Shown piece after piece: positions 19,618 to 27,138 of a stretch of 64,000 nucleotides of DNA. The DNA is from Geomonas silvestris (lineage in GTDB: Bacteria > Desulfobacterota > Desulfuromonadia > Geobacterales > Geobacteraceae). A program made the translations under genes and the position numbers. The notes beneath the pieces were generated by a model that worked only from the letters and a program-made list of their open reading frames with translations, had not been told where the DNA came from and did not search any database. How positions within the stretch are numbered: the stretch's first letter is position 1; each line of letters opens with the position of its first letter. The stretch spans positions 221,267-285,266 of the forward strand of contig NZ_BLXX01000006.1 in the NCBI RefSeq assembly GCF_014193515.1, written 5' to 3'.

Positions 19618-20586
19618 TTAACTCTCTTCGTTGTTCTTCCCCGCCACAGGACCTGCGCCAGCTGCCTTCTTTAGCGCCAGCTGGTTTTGCAACTCCCGTC
19701 TTTTGTTGGTGAGATACTCGTTCTTCTCCAGTTCCTTAAGCTGACGCGGGTAGCGGGCGGTCATGTCGTACCACTCGCTGATCCTGCGCTCAAAGCGCTC
19801 CTTTTCCGGCACCTGGAGCGCGTCCAGGAAACACTCCAAGGCCAGGTAGTATCGCACGGCATTGCGTTCCACCGCCCCCCGTACACCGGTCACCAGGGTC
19901 GGCCTGCCGTCTTGTCCCGCAACGGTACTAAACCCCACCTTGTCCCGAGCTATGGTGGCGAAGTAGCTTTTGATGGCCATGGTGGCCATGGTGCCGGTAC
20001 GGTAGGAGTAGCTGAAATGAATAAAACTCTTGCCGTCATCGAGCGGGACCGCCTCCAACCTGATCCGGTGATCCTTGGTCCTGAGCGGCCCCTGGTCCCC
20101 CTGGAGGGCGACGCTGAGGTAGTCCGGTTGCTGCGCCACCACGCGAAAGGCGAGTTTGAGCGGATAGGCATCACCCGGTGGCTGGTAGTACTTCCTGCCG
20201 CTGTACATGGTAACCTGCCAGGTTCCGCCGGACTGTTTTGCGGTGCAGGCCTTGATGTTGATATGCAGCGAGGTTATATCACACCAGTTAGCCGGGACCG
20301 CGAGGGCATCCTTCACCTGGTGGAAGGGGTGATTGAAAACGCCGTACATGTCAACCTCGGCCGTCCCCTTGTTCTCAAAGGAATCGAGGTAGATCGGCGC
20401 TCCGAAGAGATTGTGCTGCAGTTTGGGAAGCACCGACGGATATTTGGCGAGCAGCGCCTTGGCCGCTCCGGAGCTCACCTCATCGGCAGATGCCGGGGCG
20501 GCCAGGAACAAAGCGGCAAGGACCAGGATCAAAAGCACCCCTCCTCGAAGCCAATCCAGTCGGAGCCTTCGTCTGTTTCCGGTCAT
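19618..20586 (-). CDS. exported protein of unknown function
   Basis: 322 residues. A signal peptide is clear (basic start MTGNRRRLRLDWLR, then a hydrophobic core, then APASADE as probable cleavage region). The mature part has features of a soluble periplasmic protein with an alpha/beta content and no membrane helix; segments such as FENKGTAEVDMYGVFNHPF and RLEAVPLDDGKSFIHFSYSY recall START/SRPBCC-like folds, but I cannot name a family. The C-terminus is charged and helical. ATG 20586 has GGAGG 5 nt upstream. It is the first gene of a probable two-gene operon with the 11-residue-repeat protein, which suggests a joint envelope or stress role. Confidence 0.7.
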   Translation of the reverse strand: MTGNRRRLRLDWLRGGVLLILVLAALFLAAPASADEVSSGAAKALLAKYPSVLPKLQHNLFGAPIYLDSFENKGTAEVDMYGVFNHPFHQVKDALAVPANWCDITSLHINIKACTAKQSGGTWQVTMYSGRKYYQPPGDAYPLKLAFRVVAQQPDYLSVALQGDQGPLRTKDHRIRLEAVPLDDGKSFIHFSYSYRTGTMATMAIKSYFATIARDKVGFSTVAGQDGRPTLVTGVRGAVERNAVRYYLALECFLDALQVPEKERFERRISEWYDMTARYPRQLKELEKNEYLTNKRRELQNQLALKKAAGAGPVAGKNNEES

Positions 20587-20725
20587 AGGTACCTCCGGTT
20601 CACGAGCAGACCGCGCTCTGACAGCTTATGGTGTGTCACTACCTGTGAACCATGATACTCCTAATCGAGGAAATGCATCTATCCCATCTGACAGGTACGG
20701 CGGCCCGCGCTGCCGGGCACGCCCA

Positions 20726-20770
20726 CAAAAAAGGGCCCGGCCCGGAAACACCCGAACCGCGGCCCTTTTG
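20726..20770 (-). terminator. terminator after AI-2E family permease
   Basis: Stem CAAAAGGGCC/GGCCCTTTTTTG with a GC-rich inner part, located about 40 nt past the stop of the minus-strand permease gene. Confidence 0.7.
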
Positions 20771-20811
20771 CCGACAGTCACTTTCAAAATGTGCTACCTA
20801 CCGAAAGAGAA

Positions 20812-21888
20812 TCAGCGAGCGTCTTGGGACGCAGCATCGTCCGCGGCCACCCTCTGGGGGGTGATCAGGTCGGCGCACAGGGAGATCAGGATGGCGAAGA
20901 TCACCGGCCCCAGGATGAGCCCAAGGATACCGAGGCTGAAGACGCCGCAGATCGCGCCGAGAACGATCGCCAAAACCGGTATGTCCCCCGTGGCCCCGAT
21001 AGCGAGTGGCCTAATGGCGTTGTCGGCGAGCCCCACGAAGAGAAGGCACCAAAGCGCCAGCAGACCGGCCTTGAGATAGGCGCCGTTCAGGGCGATGAGC
21101 GCCGCCAGCGGGACCCAGACCACGCCGGTCCCCACCACCGGAATAAGCGCAGCGACCGCAGTGAGCGCTCCGCACAGAACCGGGGCGGGAACCCCGGCAA
21201 CGAAGTAGCCAAGTCCCGCGGTGACCCCTTGAGCACAGCAGGTCAGGATGGTGCCTACCGTTACCGAGGTGGTGATGGAGCGGATCTGGTTCACGTAGCG
21301 GTGGGCAGCCGCGGGATTGGAGGCGAAGCGGTCGATCGCCGCGGAGACGGTGCGCTCCCCGTCGCGATAGATGAAAAAGAGGATAAAAAGGGCGACCGCC
21401 AGGGTGAACAGCAGGTCCGCCAGGCTGCGCGCCGTGTTGGTGGCCAGTTCGAGGAGAAACGAGGAGGAGGCCGCAGCGGCCTTGGCTCCCATCCCCTTGA
21501 GGTCGACGCCGAGCTTCTGGGTAATCGAGGTGAACCGGTCCACTAGGGGGAGATGGCTTATGGTGTTGGCGCCGGTGCGCGCAAACTCCTGGACCAGCTG
21601 TTCTGCCTCGTGGTACCAGTCACTGGCGTTGACGACGATGGTGGTGACGAAGGCGGCCAGAGGAAGGATGAAGCAGATGGTCACGATGAGAACCATCAAG
21701 CCGGCTGCCTTTCCCGGGCGTTCCGGGAAGTGTTTCAGTATCCGGTTGTAGTGCGGCAGGGTCGCAATTCCAATGATCAGTGCCCAGGCAAGCGGTGCGG
21801 CGATCGGCGTGGCCAGAAGTCCGATCACCGCGAGGGCTGCAATGGTGAAAAAGGCCGCCAAGAAGCTCACATAGATCTTTTTATCCAT
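20812..21888 (-). CDS. AI-2E family transporter (PerM/YdiK-like permease)
   Basis: Integral membrane protein with the family layout: two N-terminal helices (SFLAAFFTIAALAVIGLLA, PLAWALIIGIATLP), a third helix, a central soluble domain (about 100-160), and four or five C-terminal helices with the typical GVPAPVLCGALTAVAALIPVVGTGVVWVP region and LGILGLILGPV. Family members export small molecules or act in stress tolerance; a quorum-sensing role is not implied. ATG 21888 is preferred (AGGTG 7 nt upstream); GTG 21897 is the alternative. It is followed by a terminator. Confidence 0.85.
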   Translation of the reverse strand: MDKKIYVSFLAAFFTIAALAVIGLLATPIAAPLAWALIIGIATLPHYNRILKHFPERPGKAAGLMVLIVTICFILPLAAFVTTIVVNASDWYHEAEQLVQEFARTGANTISHLPLVDRFTSITQKLGVDLKGMGAKAAAASSSFLLELATNTARSLADLLFTLAVALFILFFIYRDGERTVSAAIDRFASNPAAAHRYVNQIRSITTSVTVGTILTCCAQGVTAGLGYFVAGVPAPVLCGALTAVAALIPVVGTGVVWVPLAALIALNGAYLKAGLLALWCLLFVGLADNAIRPLAIGATGDIPVLAIVLGAICGVFSLGILGLILGPVIFAILISLCADLITPQRVAADDAASQDAR

Positions 21889-22022
21889 AAGGGGCACCTG
21901 TCCGGGTCAAGTAGGTGGTACGGCAGGTCCGGGGACCGGCGTGAGCTCCCTGCACACGCGGCAGGGCAGCAGAATCGGAGTCCTCCGCAGCGGGATTCCC
22001 CCGTGAGCGGATCAGCATCTGG

Positions 22023-22316
22023 TCAGCGCGCGGTGCCCGGAGTCTCAAGTTTGCGGACGTCGGAGGGCGTCGTCGGGGGAGCACCCGGGGGCTGCACAGA
22101 CTGTTCGCTTTGAAACGCGGGCCGGTTGGTCCGTTCATCGGTGAGCTGGGGTGCCTCTTCGATCACCTGCCAGTTTTTCCCGATCGGGATGGTGATCGGT
22201 TTGGGCGGCACCGTGGGGGCCGCTGCAGGCCTCGCGGTGCGCGCAGCAGAGCATGCTCCGAGCAGAACCGTTAGTGCAAGAACTGACAGGGCCTGGGCGA
22301 TTAGTCGGTATTTCAT
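22023..22316 (-). CDS. small lipoprotein
   Basis: 97 residues with a lipoprotein signal peptide and lipobox LGAC (Cys22), followed by a proline- and alanine-rich, probably disordered stretch and IPIGKNWQVIEEAP. AAGGAG lies 6-7 nt before ATG 22316. No family is recognised. The mature part has no membrane segment, so it is a lipid-anchored periplasmic or outer-membrane peptide. It is upstream of the permease on the same strand with a 134-nt gap. Confidence 0.65.
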   Translation of the reverse strand: MKYRLIAQALSVLALTVLLGACSAARTARPAAAPTVPPKPITIPIGKNWQVIEEAPQLTDERTNRPAFQSEQSVQPPGAPPTTPSDVRKLETPGTAR

Positions 22317-22407
22317 GTCATCTCCTTGGTTGAGCCCGGAAGTAGGCGAGATCGATACTGGAACCTTCCCGGTCCCTCATGACAAAGCATACCAAGGAGA
22401 AAGTATA

Positions 22408-22527
22408 ATGAAAAGAATAACCGCAACAATCACTGCAATTAAGGTCGAGGTGTCAGTGACGGGCCGCGCTCTAAGTAGCAGCACGGTTCTTTCGACGACG
22501 ACACCAGTCAGTAATAGCGACCGTTAG
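22408..22527 (+). CDS. 39-residue small protein, tentative
   Basis: ATG 22408 has AAGGAGA 8 nt upstream and an AT-rich local setting (AAGTATA), unlike its GC-rich surroundings. The peptide, MKRITATITAIKVEVSVTGR followed by a Ser/Thr-rich tail, has no membrane segment or known motif. It is divergent from the lipoprotein at 22316 and ends 2 nt from the stop of the convergent LolB-like gene. The good ribosome site is the only strong support. Confidence 0.4.
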   Translation: MKRITATITAIKVEVSVTGRALSSSTVLSTTTPVSNSDR

Positions 22528-22529
22528 AT

Positions 22530-23234
22530 TCATACCCCTTTGAATTCATCGAGCGGCCGGATGCTGTACCCTTCGAGGTTCGGTGTCAGTGCCGCCGGCT
22601 CGATTTCGGTGTTGATTTCGGGTTCGTCAAAGACGATGCGTGCCGAGGTAGGCCCCGTCCTGATCTCGATCGCTTCCGGGAAAGGAACCCCGCTCACGTT
22701 TCGGTAATCGTGAAAATCGGCACGGTCTCCTCCGGGGGAGATCTTGCGATCCATAAGGCCGAACTTGTCGTAGTGCACCCGGTCTCCGCTCGCGTTGAGG
22801 ACTTCGCTGCCGTACTGGGAGGGATCGGGATCCGCCTGGTGGGCCACCACCCATTTGAAAAGGGCAAAGCTTCTGAACACACCGTTTGCCGGAAGCTCCG
22901 AGGCCCGTCCCTGGTAGGCCGTCTGCCTGGAGGGGACTATGCAGGTGAGCCGGTCGCCGTCGCTGAAGATCTCGAGCACGGTGAGGCCGAAGGGGGAGAG
23001 TACGGCGATGTGAAAACGGTCCGGATAGCTGAACACCAGGTAGCCGCGGCCGCTGGTGCCGTGTTCGCCGGCTTTCAGGGAGAGCGAGACCGAGGACTGC
23101 AGTGTCTCGAGCTGGCGGCCGGGAACCAGTCCCGTCAGAGGTTTCTGCACCGAAGCGCAGGCAGTGAGGGCGAGTGCCGCCAGGAAAACGACCAAGCGGC
23201 AGAGCGACGAAAGTGTAAAGAACCTAACTGGCAC
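22530..23234 (-). CDS. LolB-like outer-membrane lipoprotein
   Basis: Lipoprotein of 234 residues: basic start, hydrophobic LVVFLAALALTAC with lipobox LTAC. The mature part (SLSLKAGEHGTSGRGYLVFSYPDRFHIAVLSPFGLTVLEIFSDGD) resembles the incomplete beta-barrel of LolB/DUF4292-type lipoprotein acceptors. GTG 23234 is chosen because GAGG lies 6 nt upstream and the signal peptide begins there; longer in-frame starts give an unlikely N-terminus. Same strand as the FabD-like, ACP and GT2 genes; LolA/LolB-like proteins accompany aryl-polyene and similar acyl-product clusters, where they are thought to help place product in the outer membrane. The role here is inferred from that context. Confidence 0.7.
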   Translation of the reverse strand: MPVRFFTLSSLCRLVVFLAALALTACASVQKPLTGLVPGRQLETLQSSVSLSLKAGEHGTSGRGYLVFSYPDRFHIAVLSPFGLTVLEIFSDGDRLTCIVPSRQTAYQGRASELPANGVFRSFALFKWVVAHQADPDPSQYGSEVLNASGDRVHYDKFGLMDRKISPGGDRADFHDYRNVSGVPFPEAIEIRTGPTSARIVFDEPEINTEIEPAALTPNLEGYSIRPLDEFKGV

Positions 23235-23417
23235 CAGGGACCTCGCGGAGGAGTTGCGGATGTGCGGCGTGCAGCCGCCGGTGTTTCTATTTACCTGACC
23301 CGCCCGGTACATTCAAGTCCTGATTGTGAAACCGGTCGATCCGCCGCCCCTTCGTGGTGCGCTTCCCCTTGCAGCTCCCGGCGTCTTTCCCTGTCAGCAG
23401 ACCAGTCCGCTACGGCA

Positions 23418-24263
23418 TCAGACTCCCTTGTTGCTGTCGATCCATTTATTGAACCTTCTGAGCGATTCCCCGGCGCCGACCTCATAACAGGTACCCACCC
23501 CCGCAGCAGCGATGGCCCGGTAGGTCCGCTCCCAGTAGACCGGAAGCTGCAGCCCGCGCAAAAGAAACCTCGGGATGTCCCGCGCGCCGAGATAGGTTTG
23601 GTTGAGGTGGTTGATCAGGGGGAAGACCGGTTCTCTATAACGGAAACGGTCGATGATCTTGCCAAGCGCCTCCTCGATCTCCCCCAGAAGCGGAGAGTGC
23701 AGAGGGGCATCGCAGTGGTGGCTGCGGGCGGAAAAGGCACCCAGGACCTGCGCCTGCTGCACGGCTTGGTGGATATCCGCCTGCCTGCCGGAGAGGAGGA
23801 AGTGGAGCGAGGTGTTGTGGTTGGCGAGATAGACCTGATGCTGCGCCGCCAGCTCTTCGACCCGCTCCAGGGACAGCCCGGCTATCTCCCCCAGCGCGTA
23901 ACGCTCCCTCCCCTTCCCCAGGCACGCCAGGCACTCCCCAAGCTCGGACGAGATCTCAACAGCCGCCGCCTCCGAGATGGAATTGCAGGCCACCAAGGCG
24001 GGAATGATCCCCAGACCGTGCTGCGCGACCAGCGACGGCACTATCCCGATCTTGGCCATCTTGCGCAACTGGTAGAGACTGCTTGCGAGCCCCTGCAGCT
24101 GTAACGCCATCTGCTGAGTCCCTTCCTCCCCGGGCCAGGCCCCCGTCAGCAGGTCATGATGCCCGTAGCGCAGCACCAGTTCGGCAACCTCGTAGAAGTC
24201 GCCGTCATCAGGAAAACTGGCCACCGCCGTCAGAGGCAGTCCGGGAAACATGAAACAGTTCAT
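23418..24263 (-). CDS. FabD-like acyltransferase homologue lacking the catalytic serine
   Basis: 281 residues with the fold marks of malonyl-CoA:ACP transacylases: N-terminal FMFPG, the nucleophile-elbow region LVAQHGLGIIPALVA (79-92), the histidine segment PLHSPLL (His189) and C-terminal YEVGAGESLRRFNKWI. The elbow normally reads GHSLGE; here position 83 is Gly instead of Ser, and the N-terminal GQGSQ is absent too (PGLPLT). The His is kept. It should therefore not form an acyl-enzyme, and may bind an acyl carrier protein without transfer or use different chemistry. ATG 24263 has AGGAG 9 nt upstream. It sits 120 nt after the ACP gene on the same strand, so a non-catalytic ACP partner role is the natural inference. 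Confidence 0.75.
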   Translation of the reverse strand: MNCFMFPGLPLTAVASFPDDGDFYEVAELVLRYGHHDLLTGAWPGEEGTQQMALQLQGLASSLYQLRKMAKIGIVPSLVAQHGLGIIPALVACNSISEAAAVEISSELGECLACLGKGRERYALGEIAGLSLERVEELAAQHQVYLANHNTSLHFLLSGRQADIHQAVQQAQVLGAFSARSHHCDAPLHSPLLGEIEEALGKIIDRFRYREPVFPLINHLNQTYLGARDIPRFLLRGLQLPVYWERTYRAIAAAGVGTCYEVGAGESLRRFNKWIDSNKGV

Positions 24264-24383
24264 CTAGGGCTCTCCTGGTAGGCTACCCTGCAACGGCAAC
24301 CTGAGCGCCACGCCGGCGCATCCGGCCGCGGCTCGGCAGTCTTCTGTCCAGGCTCGGGAACCGACTGAGCGGTTACCGAAACC

Positions 24384-24641
24384 TCAGCAGCTGTGCAGTT
24401 CGATGTACTCGGCCATGGTGCGCACCGAGCGGAAAACCTGGGCGGCGACGGCCGCGTCGGGCACCACCACCCCGAAAGCATGCTCCATCCCCACGGCGAG
24501 CTGCAGGGCATCGACCGAATCAAGCCCCAGCCCGTCCTCGAAGAGGGGCTGGTCCGGATCGAGGTCGTGGACGGTGAGCCCTTCGCTGCGCAGCGTGTTG
24601 ATGATGAAGTGCTTTACCTGGTGCATGAGTTCATCACTCAT
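24384..24641 (-). CDS. acyl carrier protein
   Basis: 85 residues, acidic, with the phosphopantetheine attachment motif GLGLDSVDAL (Ser about 42) and the usual four-helix layout (MHQVKHFIINTL at the start, FGVVVPD after helix II). Length and sequence fit free-standing ACPs of secondary or specialised pathways rather than the fatty-acid AcpP, which is normally next to fabD/fabG/fabF. GGAGGGGAG lies directly before ATG 24641. Lies between the GT2 gene and the FabD-like gene, with 52- and 120-nt gaps, probably one operon. Confidence 0.9.
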   Translation of the reverse strand: MSDELMHQVKHFIINTLRSEGLTVHDLDPDQPLFEDGLGLDSVDALQLAVGMEHAFGVVVPDAAVAAQVFRSVRTMAEYIELHSC

Positions 24642-24693
24642 CTCCCCTCCCGTTACTCTTAAAGACTTGCGAGGTCGGTCCCCCCTCTTCCGG

Positions 24694-25353
24694 TTAGCCG
24701 TAGCGCAACAGCGCCAGGCAGACCGTCAAGGCATCACGTGCCGAGGGGACCGGCCTTTTCGGCAACCGCTCGGCACGCGGGGGAGACAGCGGCACCGAGC
24801 CGATGCGGTGCCCGGAACGCACAGCCTTGACCAGCACCTCGGTTTCCAGGCGGGGGCCCTTAGATTCCAGTGCCAATCCCGCCAAAACCGCACCCGGGTA
24901 GTAGCGGATCCTGGGGTAGGCCTGCGCTACGGATGCGCCGGTCTTCTTATTGAGACACCACGCCGCGAACCGTCCGCACCTCCCCGGCAGGTCAGCCTCG
25001 TCGTCCGACACCGGCGCCGCTCCCAAGAAGATCTGAGGTTCAGCGGAGCTTGCCGCGGCGGCCAGGGCCCTTATGCTACCCGCGGGATCCCGAGCGTCGG
25101 CGTCGAGGGTGATAACCCCGGAATAGCCGCGGTCGGCAGCCCACTGGAACCCGCTCTGTAACGCCCTACCCTTGCCCAGGTGCACCGGGTGCCGCAAGAC
25201 GGTCACCGGCAGGCCGGCCAGGAAAACCGAGCTGCAGACCCTCGATCCGTCGTCGACGACGAGCACCGGGTAGCCGGTTTTCAGCGCTTCGCTGACCGTG
25301 CCGCACAGGGGCGGGCCTGCGTCGCAGGCGGGTATGATCAGGCAGAGGTGCAT
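24694..25353 (-). CDS. GT2 family glycosyltransferase
   Basis: 219 residues of a GT-A fold: LIIPACDAG at the start, VLVVDDGS (nucleotide-binding Asp), HLGKGRALQSGFQWA, and VITLDADARDPAG with the DAD metal-binding motif. It is short and lacks membrane helices, as in dolichyl-phosphate-mannose synthase-like and aryl-polyene-cluster GT2 proteins. The donor is probably a nucleotide sugar and the acceptor a lipid-linked or ACP-linked chain; both are inferred from neighbours. ATG 25353 has AGGAG 10 nt upstream. First gene after the promoter at 25628-25656. Confidence 0.85.
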   Translation of the reverse strand: MHLCLIIPACDAGPPLCGTVSEALKTGYPVLVVDDGSRVCSSVFLAGLPVTVLRHPVHLGKGRALQSGFQWAADRGYSGVITLDADARDPAGSIRALAAAASSAEPQIFLGAAPVSDDEADLPGRCGRFAAWCLNKKTGASVAQAYPRIRYYPGAVLAGLALESKGPRLETEVLVKAVRSGHRIGSVPLSPPRAERLPKRPVPSARDALTVCLALLRYG

Positions 25354-25627
25354 GTAATGAGAACTCCTGGGGCGTGGGATGCGCCCGGCGGTGCGCTACG
25401 CGATGCTGCGCCTTAAGCGCTGTGTCGCGGGAGCTGCGAAGATCCGCCCCTAAAAGGATGCTGGCCGCGACGAGAAACAGCTCCGGTTGGGAACTCGGTC
25501 CTCTGTCACGGGCGCGCCCCTGGGCGGCCGAAGCTTGACCTTCCCCCCCGGCACACTTTCACAGCGCTGGTGCAGGCACTCGCTGTGGACCTGCGGCACG
25601 CAATTAGACACTTTTAATCACCGTACT
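25354..25627 (-). other. long leader of the GT2-ACP-FabD-like operon
   Basis: About 270 nt between the predicted transcription start and the GT2 gene. No open frame with a ribosome site and no recognised riboswitch. GC-rich with local inverted repeats (for example around 25372-25410), so it may fold, but nothing specific can be said. Confidence 0.4.
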
Positions 25628-25656
25628 CTTATACTGTAGGCGGGTGGGACTGTCAA
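25628..25656 (-). promoter_or_regulatory. strong sigma-70 promoter, minus strand
   Basis: On the minus strand TTGACA (25656-25651), a 17-bp spacer and TATAAG (25633-25628), nearly consensus. It points at the GT2-ACP-FabD-like-LolB-like genes. Confidence 0.8.
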
Positions 25657-25668
25657 ACAGCGCTGACA
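25651..25668. promoter_or_regulatory. candidate operator overlapping the -35 box
   Basis: Inverted repeat TGTCA-N8-TGACA. One arm lies within the -35 TTGACA of the minus-strand promoter, the position expected for a repressor site. The cognate regulator is not evident in the window. Confidence 0.5.
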
Positions 25669-25846
25669 AATATCTGTTGAGTACCGAAGGATAGGGAGGG
25701 GTGCCGACCTTGTTCAGGAAAACCGGCTAAGACAGCAGCTCAGGCAGGTTAAGCCATGAAGCGCAGGAGGCGATGCTTGCGGCTTGAGGGGAGTGAGTTC
25801 GCACGAGGGTGCTCAGAGCATGGGATAGCTGGGCGAGCGTGAACAG

Positions 25847-27115
25847 CTAGGGCTCGGCGCGGGCCATATCCTTGACGACGAACCAGCCGCAGACGAAACA
25901 GAGCACTCCTGCCAAAGCCATGGCAAGCGGGGTGATTAAAAGGGCGCTGCGCAGGTCCCAGAGGTCGGAAAGCCATCCCAGGATCGAGGGGGAGAAGGCG
26001 TCGCCCAGGGCGTGGATGAAGAAGATGTTGACGGCAAAGGCCATGGCCCGCATGGTGGGTGGGGTCACGTTGATGATCACGGTATTGAGCGGCCCGGTGT
26101 TGAGGAACAGGAAGAATTCGGCCACGAAGATGGCCCCCAGGCAGGTGGTGAGATCCGGCGCCAGGATGGCCCAGGCGGCAAACGGGGTGCCGATGAAGAA
26201 CCCCCACCCCGACACGTGCAGATACCCGGCGGGGCTCTTTTTCTGCCAGCGATCCCCCAGCCACCCCCCCGCCAGGGTCCCCAGGATGCCGGCGAGCACC
26301 GTGGTCGCACCGAAGAGGGTGTTCCCCTTGGCCACGTTGAGTCCGTGGGCGCGGTTTAAAAAGGAGGGGATCCACTGGGCCAGGCCGCCGATGGCGAAGG
26401 TCATCGAGGCCATCGCCAGGGTATTGAAGACAAAGGAGCGATTACGGAAGAGGTCCAGGTAGCTCGTGGAAACCCCCTCGGGCACGGCGTCCGCCTCGCC
26501 CGCCTCGTCCGGCGTACCGTGCGCAGGAACTGCAGCGCCGCGCGGCGGCGTGCGCAACATGGCGATGGGGATGGCCAGGGCAAGCCCCGGCAGGCCGACC
26601 ATGAGAAACGCGGCATGCCAGCCGAAGTTCTCCCCGAGCAGGCCGCCCAGGAGGTAGCCGAGCGCGCTCCCGACCGGAATCGCCACGTAGAACCAGGAGA
26701 GGATCTCGCCGCGCCGCTCCTTGGGGAAGTAGTCGGCGATGAGCCCCGGCGACACGGTCCCGAAGCTCGCCTCCCCTACCCCGACCGTGGCCCGGGCAGC
26801 CAGAAGCGTCCGGTACCCAGGGGCGAGCCCGGCGAGGGCGGTGGCGAGGCTCCAGACCACCAGTCCGCTTGCCGCAAGCTTCACCCGGCTCCAGTGATCC
26901 CCCAGCCAACCGAACAGCGGCGCGAGCATCATGTAGCTCAGCATGAAGGCGCTCCCGAGGAAACCGAGGGCCGTGTCGGAGAGGTTGAGGTCGCTCTTGA
27001 TGAGCGGGAAAACGGCGAAGAGCACCTGCCGGTCGATGTAGTTCAAGAGGTTGACGGCGAGCAGCAGCCCCAGCACGTAGCGGCGGTAGGTTTTTGAAAT
27101 GGTTTCTGCTGGCAT
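25847..27115 (-). CDS. Spinster-type MFS transporter
   Basis: 422 residues and 12 predicted membrane helices with the major-facilitator signatures of the Spinster subgroup: LLAVNLLNYIDRQVLFAVFP in helix 1, GWLGDHWSR in the 2-3 loop, and ARATVGVGEASFGTVSPGLIADYFP in helix 4. Eukaryotic Spinster proteins move lysophospholipids or sphingosine phosphate; bacterial members are mostly unassigned. The gene starts 23 nt after the acyl-AMP ligase/PlsC fusion, so the two are one operon. This mirrors the E. coli pairing of the lysophospholipid flippase LplT with Aas, which suggests uptake or flipping of a lysolipid for re-acylation. Substrate is inference. Confidence 0.85.
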   Translation of the reverse strand: MPAETISKTYRRYVLGLLLAVNLLNYIDRQVLFAVFPLIKSDLNLSDTALGFLGSAFMLSYMMLAPLFGWLGDHWSRVKLAASGLVVWSLATALAGLAPGYRTLLAARATVGVGEASFGTVSPGLIADYFPKERRGEILSWFYVAIPVGSALGYLLGGLLGENFGWHAAFLMVGLPGLALAIPIAMLRTPPRGAAVPAHGTPDEAGEADAVPEGVSTSYLDLFRNRSFVFNTLAMASMTFAIGGLAQWIPSFLNRAHGLNVAKGNTLFGATTVLAGILGTLAGGWLGDRWQKKSPAGYLHVSGWGFFIGTPFAAWAILAPDLTTCLGAIFVAEFFLFLNTGPLNTVIINVTPPTMRAMAFAVNIFFIHALGDAFSPSILGWLSDLWDLRSALLITPLAMALAGVLCFVCGWFVVKDMARAEP

Positions 27116-27138
27116 GCGGATCTCCCTCTTTGCTTGGG

